A stretch of 64,000 nucleotides of DNA from CAVVTR01 sp963751245 (GTDB lineage Bacteria > Acidobacteriota > Thermoanaerobaculia > Thermoanaerobaculales > Thermoanaerobaculaceae): assembly GCA_963751245.1 (NCBI GenBank), contig CAVVTR010000005.1:1-64000 (forward strand), given 5' to 3'. The notes beneath the pieces were generated by a model that saw only the letters and a program-made list of their open reading frames with translations, did not search any database and was not told the origin of the DNA. This document shows positions 18,055-26,941 of the stretch, piece by piece; positions within the stretch are counted from its first letter, which is position 1, and each line of letters begins with the position of its first letter. The position numbers and the translations under genes are program-made.

Positions 18055-19248
18055 ATGCCCGTGGAATCAGCTGAGGGACGGCGTCTCCGCGTCCTCGAGT
18101 GCCTGACCTACTACCTGCCGCACCGGACCGGTCTGACGCTGCACGTCCAGCGCCTCGCGGAGGGGCTGGCCGCGCGGGGCCACACCGTGACGGTGCTGTC
18201 GGCCCGCTTCCACCCCGGCCTCGCCGCCCGGGAGCAGATCGCGGGCGTCGAGGTCCGCCGCCTGTGGGCGCCGCTGCGGGTGAGCCGGGGGGTGGTCATG
18301 CCGGCGTACCCCCTCGCCCTGTGGCGGCTGACCCGCGCCCACGACGTGGTGCACGTGCACTCGCCCATGCTGGAGACGGGCCTGGCCGGTATCGTGAGCC
18401 GGCTCGCCCGGCGTCCGCTGGTGATCACGCACCACGGCGATCTCGTCCTTCCCGCCGGGGCGTTCAACCGCTTCGTGCAGGAGGCGGTGCACGCCCTCTA
18501 CCTCCCCGGCGCCCGGGCCGCGCGTGCCATCGTGGCGTACAGCGCCGACTACGCGGGGCACTCCCGCTACCTGCGCCCCTTCGAGGCCAAGGTTTGCGCC
18601 GTGCTGCCCCCCGTGGCGGTGGCGGCCCCGCGGCCGGAAGCGGTGGCGGCGCTGCGCCGGCGGTGGGGCCTCGAGGGCCGGCGGGTGGTGGGCTACGCCG
18701 GCCGCTTCGTCGAGGAGAAGCGCCCCGACGTCCTCCTCGAGGCGATGCCGGCGGTGCGGGCGGCCTTCCCGGACGCGGTCGCCGTCTTCGCGGGGCAGCG
18801 GGACGTGGGGTACGAGCGCTTCTTCGAGGCGTGCCGCCCGCTGGTCGAGCGGGCCGGGCCGACGGTTCGCTTCGCCGGGCTCCTCACCGAGCCGGAGGAG
18901 CTGGCGGCGTTCTACGCCGCGTGCGACGTGCTCGTCCTTGCCAGCCAGACCGAGTGCTTCGGGCTCGTGCAGGCCGAGGCCATGCTGTGCGGCACGCCGG
19001 TGGTGGCCAGCGACGTCCCCGGGGCCCGCGTCCCGGTGCGGCTGACCGGCATGGGGCTCCTCGTCCCCCCCGGCGAGCCCGCCGCTCTGGCCGCCGCCAT
19101 CTCCGCGGTGCTCGCCGACCCTGCCGCCTTCGCCGGCCGCCGGCCCGTGGCCGAGGAGGTGTTCGACCTCGAGCGCACGCTCGACGCCCACGAGGCGGTC
19201 CTGCGGGCGGCGGCCGGGGGGACGCCGGGTGGATCGCGCCGCGGTTGA
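18055..19248 (+). CDS. Family 4 glycosyltransferase
   Basis: A 397-residue GT-B fold glycosyltransferase. The N-terminal domain has LTYYLPHRTGLTLHV and HSPMLETGLAG with THHGDLVL. The C-terminal nucleotide-sugar domain has GYAGRFVEEKRPD and the E-x7-E region TECFGLVQAEAMLCGTPVVAS. Such enzymes add a sugar to a lipid-linked or polysaccharide acceptor at the inner membrane. It precedes a methyltransferase with a 20-nt overlap, and an O-antigen ligase lies upstream in the cluster, so surface glycan synthesis is likely. CACAAT at 18041-18046 is a weak -10 candidate 8 nt before the ATG. Confidence 0.9.
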   Translation: MPVESAEGRRLRVLECLTYYLPHRTGLTLHVQRLAEGLAARGHTVTVLSARFHPGLAAREQIAGVEVRRLWAPLRVSRGVVMPAYPLALWRLTRAHDVVHVHSPMLETGLAGIVSRLARRPLVITHHGDLVLPAGAFNRFVQEAVHALYLPGARAARAIVAYSADYAGHSRYLRPFEAKVCAVLPPVAVAAPRPEAVAALRRRWGLEGRRVVGYAGRFVEEKRPDVLLEAMPAVRAAFPDAVAVFAGQRDVGYERFFEACRPLVERAGPTVRFAGLLTEPEELAAFYAACDVLVLASQTECFGLVQAEAMLCGTPVVASDVPGARVPVRLTGMGLLVPPGEPAALAAAISAVLADPAAFAGRRPVAEEVFDLERTLDAHEAVLRAAAGGTPGGSRRG

Positions 19249-20074
19249 GGTCCTCGTCGCCGGGCTCACGGCGGGGGAGGCCGACCCGGTGTTCCGGCGC
19301 CGGGCGTCGTGGGCCCTCTCCAGGCTCGAGGCGGCACCGGGCCAGCGCATCCTGGAGGTGGGGAGCGGGCTGTCTTCGCTCCTGCTCCTGCTGCGGCAGG
19401 TGGCGCCCGTGTGGGCGGTGGCGGTGGACGTGGACGTGGCACGGCTGGCCGGAGCGCGCCGGTGCGGCGACGCCGGGCCCGCCGTGGCGGCGGACGCCGC
19501 CGCGCTGCCGTTCCGTGCGCAGGCGTTCGACGCCGCCCTGGCCTGCGAGGTCCTCGAGCACCTCGCCGACGACGCCGGGGCGCTGGCCGAGCTGCGCCGG
19601 GCCGTGCGTCCCGCGGGGCGGGCCGCGGTCACGGTGCCCAACGCCCGCTACCCGGCGAGCTGGGATCCTCTCGCCAGAGTCCTGGAGACGGTCGGCGTGC
19701 AACCGCCGCGCCGCGGTCCGCTGGTGGGAATCTGGACCGGCCACCTGCGGCTCTACCGCGCGGGAGACCTGCGCCGTCTCGCCGCGGCCTCCGGCTGGCG
19801 GGTGGAGGAGGAGGCGGCGATCGGCCGTGGCGGCTTCCCTTTCGCCGCCCTGCTCCTCTACGGCGTGGGGCGGAGCCTGCTCGAGGCGGGCCTGCTCGGG
19901 CGGCGCACGGCGGCCGCCGTGGGGCGGCGGGCCGGGGCCGCCGGGCCGCTCCCCTGGTGGCATCCGGTGGGGTTTGCCACGCGAGTGCTGCGCAGCTGTG
20001 ACGCGCGCGCCCAGAACCGCCGCGGCGGCCGGGACCGCAGCGTCCACCTCGCCGTGCTGCTCCGCCGGGACTGA
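19229..20074 (+). CDS. Class I SAM-dependent methyltransferase
   Basis: A 281-residue methyltransferase of the type-11 group. Motif I is ILEVGSGLSSLLLLL (residues about 41-55), the acidic end of strand 2 is AVDVDVARL, and the post-I motif is ACEVLEHLADD. The C-terminal 130 residues are basic with hydrophobic stretches, and suggest a lipid or glycolipid acceptor. The start is GTG 19229, inside the 3' end of the glycosyltransferase gene. It probably methylates a product of the same cluster. Confidence 0.82.
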   Translation: MDRAAVEVLVAGLTAGEADPVFRRRASWALSRLEAAPGQRILEVGSGLSSLLLLLRQVAPVWAVAVDVDVARLAGARRCGDAGPAVAADAAALPFRAQAFDAALACEVLEHLADDAGALAELRRAVRPAGRAAVTVPNARYPASWDPLARVLETVGVQPPRRGPLVGIWTGHLRLYRAGDLRRLAAASGWRVEEEAAIGRGGFPFAALLLYGVGRSLLEAGLLGRRTAAAVGRRAGAAGPLPWWHPVGFATRVLRSCDARAQNRRGGRDRSVHLAVLLRRD

Positions 20075-20077
20075 GCG

Positions 20078-20941
20078 TCAGCGGTGGAGCGAGGTCTGGA
20101 CGATGGCCGCCGCGAGGGCCGCCCACGCCACCACCGTGACCAGGAGCGGACGGTCGAGGAGCAGCGTGGCGGTGGGCTCCCGCGCGCCGTCGCGGTGGAG
20201 CAGCAGGAGGTAGCGGAGGATCCCGTACAGCACCAGCGGCACGGTGAGCAACAGCGCGTTGGAGCCGAGCCGTCCGGCGGTGTCCGGGGCGACGGTGTAG
20301 AGGGTGTACGCCATCAGCGTCACGGCGGCCAGCATGGGCACGACGGCGGCCAGGAACGCCGCGGGGTAGAGGGGGCGGCGGCGGGCCGCCGCGGTGATGT
20401 CGGGGACGCGCTTGGAGAAGGCGAGCAGGAGCGCGAGCAGCGAGCCGCAGATGAGCAGCCAGTGGGACATGACCACCGGCACGGCCAGCGCCCCCGCCGC
20501 CAGGCGGAGCAGGAAGCCGGCGGCGACCACCATGGCCTCCAGGATGGCGACGGTCTTCAGCCCCGCCGAGTAGAGGGCGGACAGCCCGGCGTAGGCCGCG
20601 ACAACGGCCACGACGCCGTGGCCCGCGAGCACGCCGAGACCGAGGCCCGCGGCGAGGAGGGCGAGGCCGATCGGCGCCGCCGCGGCCGCCGGCAGCGCCC
20701 CCGAGGCGATGGGCCGGTCCCGCTTGACGGGGTCGAGGCGGTCTGCCTCCCGGTCCAGGATGTCGTTGAGGACGTAGCCGGCGGACGCCGTGGCCGAGAA
20801 CGCCAGCGCGGCCAGCGTCACCGACGCCAGCGCCGGGGCGTCCAGGGCGTGCCCGGAGAACACCGCCGGCGCGTAGACGAAGCCGTTCTTCAGCCAGTGG
20901 TGGGGCCGGAGGGTGCGGATCAGGGCGGCGGAACGGTTCAC
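20078..20941 (-). CDS. UbiA-family prenyltransferase (decaprenyl-phosphate phosphoribosyltransferase-like)
   Basis: A 287-residue membrane protein with about eight to nine membrane segments. The first catalytic motif is NDILDREADRLDPVKRDRP (NDxxDxxxD), preceded by the LRPHHWLKN start typical of the branch that includes decaprenyl-phosphate 5-phosphoribosyltransferase. The second Asp motif is less clear, around SKRVPDI. It would transfer a phosphosugar onto a polyprenyl phosphate, or a prenyl chain onto an aromatic ring; the N-terminal motif favours the former. The start is GTG 20941, 8 nt after TACGAT at 20950-20955 on the minus strand. It ends 3 nt beyond the methyltransferase stop, tail to tail. 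Confidence 0.83.
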   Translation of the reverse strand: MNRSAALIRTLRPHHWLKNGFVYAPAVFSGHALDAPALASVTLAALAFSATASAGYVLNDILDREADRLDPVKRDRPIASGALPAAAAAPIGLALLAAGLGLGVLAGHGVVAVVAAYAGLSALYSAGLKTVAILEAMVVAAGFLLRLAAGALAVPVVMSHWLLICGSLLALLLAFSKRVPDITAAARRRPLYPAAFLAAVVPMLAAVTLMAYTLYTVAPDTAGRLGSNALLLTVPLVLYGILRYLLLLHRDGAREPTATLLLDRPLLVTVVAWAALAAAIVQTSLHR

Positions 20942-20949
20942 GTGGCGGC

Positions 20950-20955
20950 ATCGTA
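20950..20955 (-). promoter_or_regulatory. -10 element, leaderless start of the UbiA-type gene
   Basis: Read leftward the sequence is GCTACGAT, 8 nt before the GTG at 20941. There is no Shine-Dalgarno sequence, so a leaderless mRNA is likely. Confidence 0.5.
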
Positions 20956-20990
20956 GCACCCGGGCCGCCCGCCGCGGCTCCGGTGGGTGC

Positions 20991-20996
20991 TAGCAT
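20991..20996 (+). promoter_or_regulatory. -10 element, leaderless start of tlyA
   Basis: GCTAGCAT (TAGCAT at 20991-20996) lies 5 nt before the ATG at 21002. No ribosome-binding site fits between them. It is divergent from the -10 of the UbiA-type gene, 34 nt away. Confidence 0.5.
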
Positions 20997-21001
20997 CCGC
21001 C

Positions 21002-21748
21002 ATGGCCGGACGGAAGACGAGGCTGGATCAGCTCCTCGTGGAGCGCAATCTGGCGCCCTCCCGCGCGCGCGCCCAGGCGCTTGTGCTGGCCGGGCTGGTG
21101 CGGGTCGGGGGGGAGGTGGCGGACAAGGCCGGCCGGGCCGTGGCCGAGGACGCCGTCGTCGAGGTGGCGGGACCCGACCACCCCTGGGTGTCCCGGGGCG
21201 GCGTCAAGCTGGCCGCGGCCCTGGACGCCTTCGGCGTTTCCCCCGGGGGCGCGCGCTGCCTCGACGTGGGCGCCTCGACGGGGGGGTTCACCCACGTGCT
21301 GCTGGAGCGGGGGGCGACACAGGTGGTGGCGGTGGACGTCGGACGCGGCCAGCTCGACTGGCGGCTGCGCAGCGACCCCCGGGTGGTGGTGCGCGAGGGG
21401 ATCAACGCCCGCTACCTGGACCCCGCCGACGCCCCGCCCCCCTTCGACATCATCACCGCCGACGTCTCCTTCATCTCGCTCCGGCTGGTGCTGCCGCGCC
21501 TCGTGCCGCTCCTCGCCCCGGGGGGGCACGTGGTGGTCCTGGTCAAGCCCCAATTCGAGGCGGGCAAGGGGCAGGTGGGCAAGGGCGGGGTGGTGCGCGA
21601 CGCCGGGGTGCGCGAGGCGGCCATCGTGCGCGTGGTCGAGGCCGCCGCGGAGCTCGGGCTGCGCTGCGAGGGGCGCATTCCGTCGCCGCTGCCGGGGCCC
21701 GCCGGCAACGTCGAGGAGCTCGCCCACTTCACTCTCACTCCCCCCTGA
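21002..21748 (+). CDS. tlyA: TlyA family rRNA 2'-O-methyltransferase/hemolysin-like
   Basis: A 248-residue protein with an N-terminal S4 RNA-binding domain (RLDQLLVERNLAPSRARAQ) followed by an FtsJ-type methyltransferase. WVSRGGVKLAAAL opens the second domain, LDVGASTGGFTHVLL is the SAM motif, and DVSFISLRLVLP and VKPQFEAGKGQVG carry the Asp and Lys of the K-D-K-E set. TlyA enzymes methylate 16S and/or 23S rRNA ribose positions. The ATG is 21002, directly after a TAGCAT box. Confidence 0.93.
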   Translation: MAGRKTRLDQLLVERNLAPSRARAQALVLAGLVRVGGEVADKAGRAVAEDAVVEVAGPDHPWVSRGGVKLAAALDAFGVSPGGARCLDVGASTGGFTHVLLERGATQVVAVDVGRGQLDWRLRSDPRVVVREGINARYLDPADAPPPFDIITADVSFISLRLVLPRLVPLLAPGGHVVVLVKPQFEAGKGQVGKGGVVRDAGVREAAIVRVVEAAAELGLRCEGRIPSPLPGPAGNVEELAHFTLTPP

Positions 21749-22461
21749 GCCTGCGGCCCCCGTGTCGCGGGCGCCCGCCGTTGCCGGGGGGATGCGAGCG
21801 GGCGGCGCCGGACGGCCGGCGCGGCGGCGGGGAGTAGAAGTCGGTGTAGAACCCGTCGGCGCCCTCGTGGGTGAGCCGGTCCACGTCGGCGGCCTGGTCG
21901 GCGGTGTGGACGAGGGTGCGGGCCCCGCGGGCGTGGAGCGCCGCGGCGAGGGCCGGGCTGAAGCGCTCCGTGCTCGCCGCCACCACGGGGACGTGGGCGC
22001 GGTCCACAGGTCCGCGCGCACCGCGTGGAGGATCCACGGCGTCCACCACTTGGTGTCGGTGACGATGGAGGCGTCGCCGGCGCGGGCGGACATCTCGAGC
22101 AGCCGGCGGAAGGTCGTCGTGGTGAAGCGGCCGTCGATCCGGTGCGCGAGGAAGGCGTCCGCGGTCATCCGCCTCACCGGCCGCGAGGGGCCCAGGAGCT
22201 GCTCGAGGCCGGGGTGGAACGCCACCGCGCGGCCGTCGGCGGTGACGGCGAGGTCCACCTCGAACCACCGCCGGCCCGCGTCGTAGTTCGACGCTGCGGC
22301 CTCCAGGGAGTTGGTGTAGATGGCGCCGTCGACGCCGCCGAGGGCGTGGGCGATGAGGACGCCTTCCGGCATCACGCCCGGGCCGGAGACGGCCGGCCCG
22401 GACCCGCAGGCCGCCACCCCACGCAGGCGGCCGCGGCCAGCACCGCTGCGGCCGGACGCAT
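21735..22461 (-). CDS. Glycerophosphodiester phosphodiesterase-like lipoprotein, frameshifted
   Basis: A GDPD-family TIM-barrel protein broken over three frames. From ATG 22461 the first residues MRPAAAVLAAAAC make a lipoprotein signal with a lipobox Cys. The frame changes near 22420, giving VLIAHALGG (first His), WFEVDLAVTADGRAVAFHPG (Glu, Asp and second His of the family) and IVTDTKWWTPWI. It changes again near 22000, giving VPVVAASTERFSPAL, LVHTADQAADVDRL and GADGFYTDF, the usual last strands. Such enzymes hydrolyse glycerophosphodiesters to glycerol 3-phosphate and an alcohol; this one should sit at the periplasmic membrane face. Its ATG overlaps the stop of the AsnC-type gene (TGATG). 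The tail overlaps tlyA by 14 nt, so the true end may be slightly different. Confidence 0.72.
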
Positions 22462-22769
22462 CAGCCGGTGGCGCCCCCCTGGGACGGCTCGGGCTCGAGC
22501 CCCACCGAGAACGTGCCGTCGGCCTCGCGGCGCGTGAGGCAGCGGAACGCCACCAGGGTGGTGGTCTTCTCCACTCCCGGCAGGGCGGCGATCTCGCCGG
22601 TCACGAGCTCCTCGAGCCGTTCGTTGCGGGAGGTCCTGAGGATGGCGACGAGGTCGAAGGCGCCGGCCACCGAGTAGAGCTCGTGGACCCCCTCGCGGGA
22701 GAGGAGATGGTCCACCACCGTGCGCTGGTGCCCCGGCTTGACGTTGATCAGGATGACGGCCTCGAGCAT
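22461..22769 (-). CDS. Stand-alone Lrp/AsnC ligand-binding domain protein
   Basis: A 102-residue protein made only of the AsnC/Lrp effector (RAM) domain: LEAVILINVKPGHQ, then GVHELYSVAGAFDLVAILR and a third strand region GVEKTTTLVAFR. No DNA-binding helix-turn-helix is present. Free RAM domains form ring oligomers that bind amino acids and may modulate partner proteins. I choose ATG 22769, where the conserved domain begins, rather than the longer frame. It is coupled to the GDPD gene by overlapping stop and start codons. Confidence 0.85.
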   Translation of the reverse strand: MLEAVILINVKPGHQRTVVDHLLSREGVHELYSVAGAFDLVAILRTSRNERLEELVTGEIAALPGVEKTTTLVAFRCLTRREADGTFSVGLEPEPSQGGATG

Positions 22770-22979
22770 GGGCTCCTCCCCCGCCGAGCCTAGCAGAGCG
22801 GACGCCCGCCGGGTACGCCTGCCCGCGGGGGACCGCCTCCGCCCTGACGCCACCGCCCTCCCGCACCCCGGCGAGGCGGCGCGCGCCTGGAAGGCCCTGC
22901 CGATGTTGCAGGCGGGGACCCCGTGGACGCGGATCCCGCCCCACGAGCTCTCCTCCCCGGGAGCGATCCCTCCGGTCCG

Positions 22980-25307
22980 TCAGTGGGGAGAGCGGTGCGG
23001 TGCCGTCAGCAGGCAGGTGAAGTAGCCGTCCGTCTCGCGCAGCCCTGCCAGGGGGAGCTCGGTTCCCGGGCCGTGGCGGCGCAGGCCCTGGTGGAGCATG
23101 GCGAGCTCGCCGCGGCTGCGGTGCAGCCAGATCTCGAAGGGCTCGCCGTCGCGGAGCTCGACGGCGTTGAGGGGAATCCGGTACGCCTGGACCAGGGCGT
23201 CGCGCCGGCGCTCGTAGAGGCCGATGTACCAGACGCGCACCTGGGGGTTGTCCAGGTGCGACACGACGCACAGGTCGGGCGGCACGGCGTCGGCGCCGGC
23301 GAGGGCGGGCTCCCCGGGGTCCGGCTCCTCGTGCACGGCGGTCTGCTGGAGCGCCTGCACGAGCCCGGTCTGCTCGGCGAACCCGGACCGGGCCCGCAGG
23401 GGCGGCTCGTGGAAGACCACCATCTCGGCGAGGGGCAGGGGCCGGAGCCCCTTGAGGTGGGCGGTGCCCAGGTAGCGCAGGCCGATCTGCGCCCCCATGG
23501 GCGCGGCCAGCTCGAGGGGGAGCAGGAGCCAGCGCAGGCCGAACGCCGTGCCGGTGTGCAGGGGCGCTCCCGCCCACTCGCCCTCCAGGTCGCGGAGGAA
23601 CGCCTCCGTGGCCACGGTGCCCCGGTTCACGAGCTCGCCGTTGTCCGCCACGTAGGCGGCGTAGGGGCGGGTCAGGTGCGAGTCCGGCATCCGCGACTCG
23701 TGGCGGACGGGCTCGAGGAACTCCATGACCCGGTGGACCTCGTAGCCCGAGGCGATGAGAAAGTCCGCGATGTCCTCGACGTCGTGGGTGGTCTTGCCCG
23801 TCGTGAGGCGGGCCAGCTCCACCAGGCCGTGGCCGAAGAACTCGAAGCGCAGGTGCTCCTCCTCGCCGGTGAGCATGGGGAGCAGGTGGTAGGCGCCCAC
23901 GTTCACCGCCACGCGGAGGCCGCGGTCGAAGGGAAAGCCCGCACCGCGAAGCTCCTCGTACAGGAGGCGGATCTCGGCCGCGGCGAGGAGCACGGACATG
24001 GCCGACCGCGCGGAGTAGAACCCCCCGTCGCCCAGGAACTTCTCGAACTTGAGCCGGTGCCGCTCCCTGACGGTCTCCACCGCCTGCTGGAAGCGGACCA
24101 TGAACCCCATGCCCGCCTCTTCGGCGGCGCGCCCCCGCCGCCGGATCCCCTCCAGGATGTCGGTGAACTCGACCAGGTCGTAGAGGAGCCCGTAGCGCCG
24201 GACGGCGGAGTCCACGACCCCCGGAGCCGCGAAGTCCAGAGGTCGCGTGAAGGTGGACAGGGCCAGCGGCTTGCGCGCCACCCGGGCGGTGGTGCTGGTG
24301 CCGCTGACGGTGACCGGGTAGATGCGTTCGCGCAGCATGGACGTGACCTCGAACCGGCGCAGGGCCCGCCCGGCCTCGCGCAAGGCGCGCTCGGTCTCCT
24401 CGGGGAGCCAGGCTCCCCCGGGGCCGGCCCAGGCGGCCAGCAGGTCGAGGGCGGTGTCGCGGAGGAGGAGCGCCTCGACCGGCTGCCGCGCCAGCTCGGG
24501 GTCCAGCAGCGCCAGGGTGCGGTGGAACACGGGCTCCTTGCGGCGCAGGCGATCCAGCCGCGCCGACGCGGCGGCGAGGAGATCGGCGAACCGGCCCGGC
24601 TCGATGCCGTGCACGGCCCGGACGTACTGGGCCAGCTGGGGCAGGCCGGTGGTCAGCCGGCGCTCGGCGACGGGGAGCAGGTCGTGCCACTGCTGGCGGC
24701 CGAACGCGAGGCTGTCCGCGCGAGTCTCCAGCGAGCCCCACCGGCGCAGGCGCTTGACCGCCTCGGCTTCGGTGCGCTGTCCGACGTCGGCCAACCGGCG
24801 GGCGACCGCCCAGCGGAGCTCCGTCACTCGCGGCTCCACGAGCCCCCGGCTCCGCGCCGCGACGCGGCGCACGGCCTCGTCGACCTGCTCGGCCATCTCC
24901 CGGCAGACGGCGAGCCACAGCAGCTCCGGGAAGCGCCGTCCGTAGTCGTGGACCAGGGCGTTCTCGAGCATCTCCGAGAGGGTCTGGACCACGGCGGTGC
25001 GCTGGCGGGCGAGGGCTTCCGCCCCGGTGGCGGTGTCGCCGGTGCGGGCCTCGGCCTCGGAGGTGGCCAGGGAGGCGAGCTCCTGCTGGAAGCGCTGCCA
25101 GGTGGGGGACGTGCGCAGTGGGAAGCCGAGCACGAGGGCGCTGTGCTCGTCCTCGGAGAAGAGCCAGAACGGCGTCGGCACCCGCCCGCCCAGCCCCTCG
25201 AACGCCTCGCGCCAGGCACCGCGGCGCTCGTGGGGGGTGAGGACCAGGGATCGCGCCTCCTCCTGCCGGAGGACCTCCTCCACGGTGGCGGGGCGCGTGA
25301 GGGTCAT
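22980..25307 (-). CDS. Large protein of unknown function with a class III cyclase-like domain
   Basis: A 775-residue soluble protein with no signal peptide. I do not recognise the family as a whole. The middle (about 372-505) aligns by eye with class III nucleotidyl cyclases: YDLVEFT (Asp377) with FADIVGFT, KFLGDGGFY (Gly426-Asp427) with KFVGDSVMA, GLRVAVNVG with VRIAINTG, and FFGHGLVELARL with VLGNAVNVAARL. Both metal-binding Asp positions are kept. Of the transition-state pair, the Arg (Arg500) is kept but the Asn is not. The helical N-terminal 370 residues and the C-terminal 270 residues (LCVVSHLDNPQVRVWYIGLY) match nothing I know. TAGAAT at 25314-25319 lies 6 nt before the ATG, so the mRNA is probably leaderless. 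Confidence 0.7.
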   Translation of the reverse strand: MTLTRPATVEEVLRQEEARSLVLTPHERRGAWREAFEGLGGRVPTPFWLFSEDEHSALVLGFPLRTSPTWQRFQQELASLATSEAEARTGDTATGAEALARQRTAVVQTLSEMLENALVHDYGRRFPELLWLAVCREMAEQVDEAVRRVAARSRGLVEPRVTELRWAVARRLADVGQRTEAEAVKRLRRWGSLETRADSLAFGRQQWHDLLPVAERRLTTGLPQLAQYVRAVHGIEPGRFADLLAAASARLDRLRRKEPVFHRTLALLDPELARQPVEALLLRDTALDLLAAWAGPGGAWLPEETERALREAGRALRRFEVTSMLRERIYPVTVSGTSTTARVARKPLALSTFTRPLDFAAPGVVDSAVRRYGLLYDLVEFTDILEGIRRRGRAAEEAGMGFMVRFQQAVETVRERHRLKFEKFLGDGGFYSARSAMSVLLAAAEIRLLYEELRGAGFPFDRGLRVAVNVGAYHLLPMLTGEEEHLRFEFFGHGLVELARLTTGKTTHDVEDIADFLIASGYEVHRVMEFLEPVRHESRMPDSHLTRPYAAYVADNGELVNRGTVATEAFLRDLEGEWAGAPLHTGTAFGLRWLLLPLELAAPMGAQIGLRYLGTAHLKGLRPLPLAEMVVFHEPPLRARSGFAEQTGLVQALQQTAVHEEPDPGEPALAGADAVPPDLCVVSHLDNPQVRVWYIGLYERRRDALVQAYRIPLNAVELRDGEPFEIWLHRSRGELAMLHQGLRRHGPGTELPLAGLRETDGYFTCLLTAPHRSPH

Positions 25308-25313
25308 CGAGCC

Positions 25314-25319
25314 ATTCTA
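25314..25319 (-). promoter_or_regulatory. -10 element, leaderless start
   Basis: TAGAAT read leftward, separated from the ATG at 25307 by 6 nt (GGCTCG). No Shine-Dalgarno sequence is present. Confidence 0.55.
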
Positions 25320-25329
25320 CGGCGTCCCC

Positions 25330-26859
25330 TCACGTCGTCGCGACGCGGTCCAGGGTGCGGTACGCGATGGCCTCCGCGACGTGCCGGGCCGCCACGCTGC
25401 GGGCCGCCTCCAGGTCGGCGATGGTGCGGGCCATCTTGAGCACCCGGTGAGTGGCGCGTGCCGAGAGCGCCAGGCGCAACGTGGCGAGCTCCAGCAGGCG
25501 CTCGCCCTCGCCGTCGGGAGCGCAGTGGACCTTGACCTCGGCCGGAGCGAGCTGGCTGTTGGTGCGGCGGGAGGTGCCCTCGAGACGCCGCCGCTGGCGC
25601 TCCCGCGCCTCCAGCACGCGGGCCCGCACCGTCCCGGAGGGCTCCCCGCCCGGCCCCCGCGCCAGCTCCCGGTACGCCACGGGCTGCACCTCGATCTGCA
25701 GGTCGATGCGGTCGAGGAGGGGACCGGACAGGCGGCCGCGGTACCGCCGCACCTCGGGGGGCGTGCATCGGCACTCCCGGCGGGGGTCGCCGAGGTGCCC
25801 GCACGGACAGGGGTTCGCAGCCGCGACGAGCTGGAAGCGGGCCGGGAACACGAGGGACGCGGCGGCGCGGGCGATGACCACCCGCCCCGACTCCAGGGGC
25901 TGGCGCAGCACCTCGAGGACGTCGCGGCGGAACTCGGTCACCTCGTCGAGGAAGAGCACCCCGTTGTGGGCGAGAGACACCTCTCCGGGGCGCGGGACCG
26001 ACCCACCGCCCACCAGGCCGGCGCTGGAGATGGTGTGGTGGGGAGCGCGGAAGGGACGGCGGGTGATGAGCCCCTCCGGCCGTGGCACGCCGGGCGCCAC
26101 GGAGTAGACCTTGGTGGTCGCCAGGGCCTCGTCCTCCGACAAGGGAGGGAGAATGCCCGGCAGACGCTGGGCCAGCATGGTCTTGCCGGTGCCCGGCGGC
26201 CCCAGCATGAGGAGGTGGTGGCCGCCGGCGGCGGCGATCTCCAGAGCGCGGCGGGCCTGCTCCTGCCCGGCGACGTCGGCGAGGTCGGGCCCTGCCGGGT
26301 GGGTGTTCAGCAGCGGAGCGGCGCCGCCGCCGGTCACCGCCGCCACCGGGGCCTCGTCCCGCAGGTGCGCGACCAGCTCCGCGAGGGTGTGAATGGGGAT
26401 CAGGCGCGCGTCGCGCACGACGGCGGCCTCGGGGAGGTTCGCGGCGGGCAGGACGACGGGCCGGCCCGCTCGGGTGGCGGCCTCGACGATGGGGAGGATG
26501 CCGCGTACCGGCCGCACCTCGCCGTCCAGGGCCAGCTCGCCGACCAGCCAGGCGCCGTTCACCGCCGCCGGGGGGATGAGCTTCGCCGACGCCAGCACCC
26601 CGGTGGCCATGGCGACGTCGAGGAGCGCGCCCTCCTTGCGCTCCTCCGCGGGGGAGAGGTTGACGACGATGGCCCGCGCCTGGAGCCGGCAGCCGAGATG
26701 GCGGATGGCCGACAGGACCCGCTCGCGGGCCTCCCGCACGGCGGTGTCGGGCAGCCCCACGACGGTGAGCGCGGGCTGCCCCTCGCGGGCGTCCACCTCG
26801 ACCTGGACGGAAAGGGCCTCCACGCCGCGGGGTACGGCGGAGTGCACTCGTGCGAACAT
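25330..26859 (-). CDS. comM: YifB/ComM family Mg-chelatase-like AAA+ ATPase
   Basis: A 509-residue protein with the full YifB order: an N-terminal Lon-like domain (VHSAVPRGVEALSVQVEVD, GLPDTAVREARERV), the AAA+ core with Walker A GPPGTGKT, FRAPHHTISSAGLVGGG and Walker B GVLFLDEVTEF, then a Zn-binding NPCPCG...CRC segment and the C-terminal Mg_chelatase domain with LSGPLLDRIDLQIEV. ComM is a hexameric helicase that promotes branch migration during natural transformation in other bacteria. Two ATGs are adjacent; I use 26859 because GGAGG then lies 6 nt upstream. Confidence 0.93.
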   Translation of the reverse strand: MFARVHSAVPRGVEALSVQVEVDAREGQPALTVVGLPDTAVREARERVLSAIRHLGCRLQARAIVVNLSPAEERKEGALLDVAMATGVLASAKLIPPAAVNGAWLVGELALDGEVRPVRGILPIVEAATRAGRPVVLPAANLPEAAVVRDARLIPIHTLAELVAHLRDEAPVAAVTGGGAAPLLNTHPAGPDLADVAGQEQARRALEIAAAGGHHLLMLGPPGTGKTMLAQRLPGILPPLSEDEALATTKVYSVAPGVPRPEGLITRRPFRAPHHTISSAGLVGGGSVPRPGEVSLAHNGVLFLDEVTEFRRDVLEVLRQPLESGRVVIARAAASLVFPARFQLVAAANPCPCGHLGDPRRECRCTPPEVRRYRGRLSGPLLDRIDLQIEVQPVAYRELARGPGGEPSGTVRARVLEARERQRRRLEGTSRRTNSQLAPAEVKVHCAPDGEGERLLELATLRLALSARATHRVLKMARTIADLEAARSVAARHVAEAIAYRTLDRVATT

Positions 26860-26929
26860 CATGACCCTCCGGAGAGGGTGGCGTGGCGGAGTGTCTTCAT
26901 GGTGCGGCGGCCGGGTGCCCGTGTCAAGG

Positions 26930-26935
26930 TATGCT
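26930..26935 (+). promoter_or_regulatory. -10 element before a small membrane-protein gene
   Basis: TATGCT, 6 nt before the GTG at 26942 with no ribosome-binding site between, another candidate leaderless start. Confidence 0.4.
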
Positions 26936-26941
26936 GGCGGC

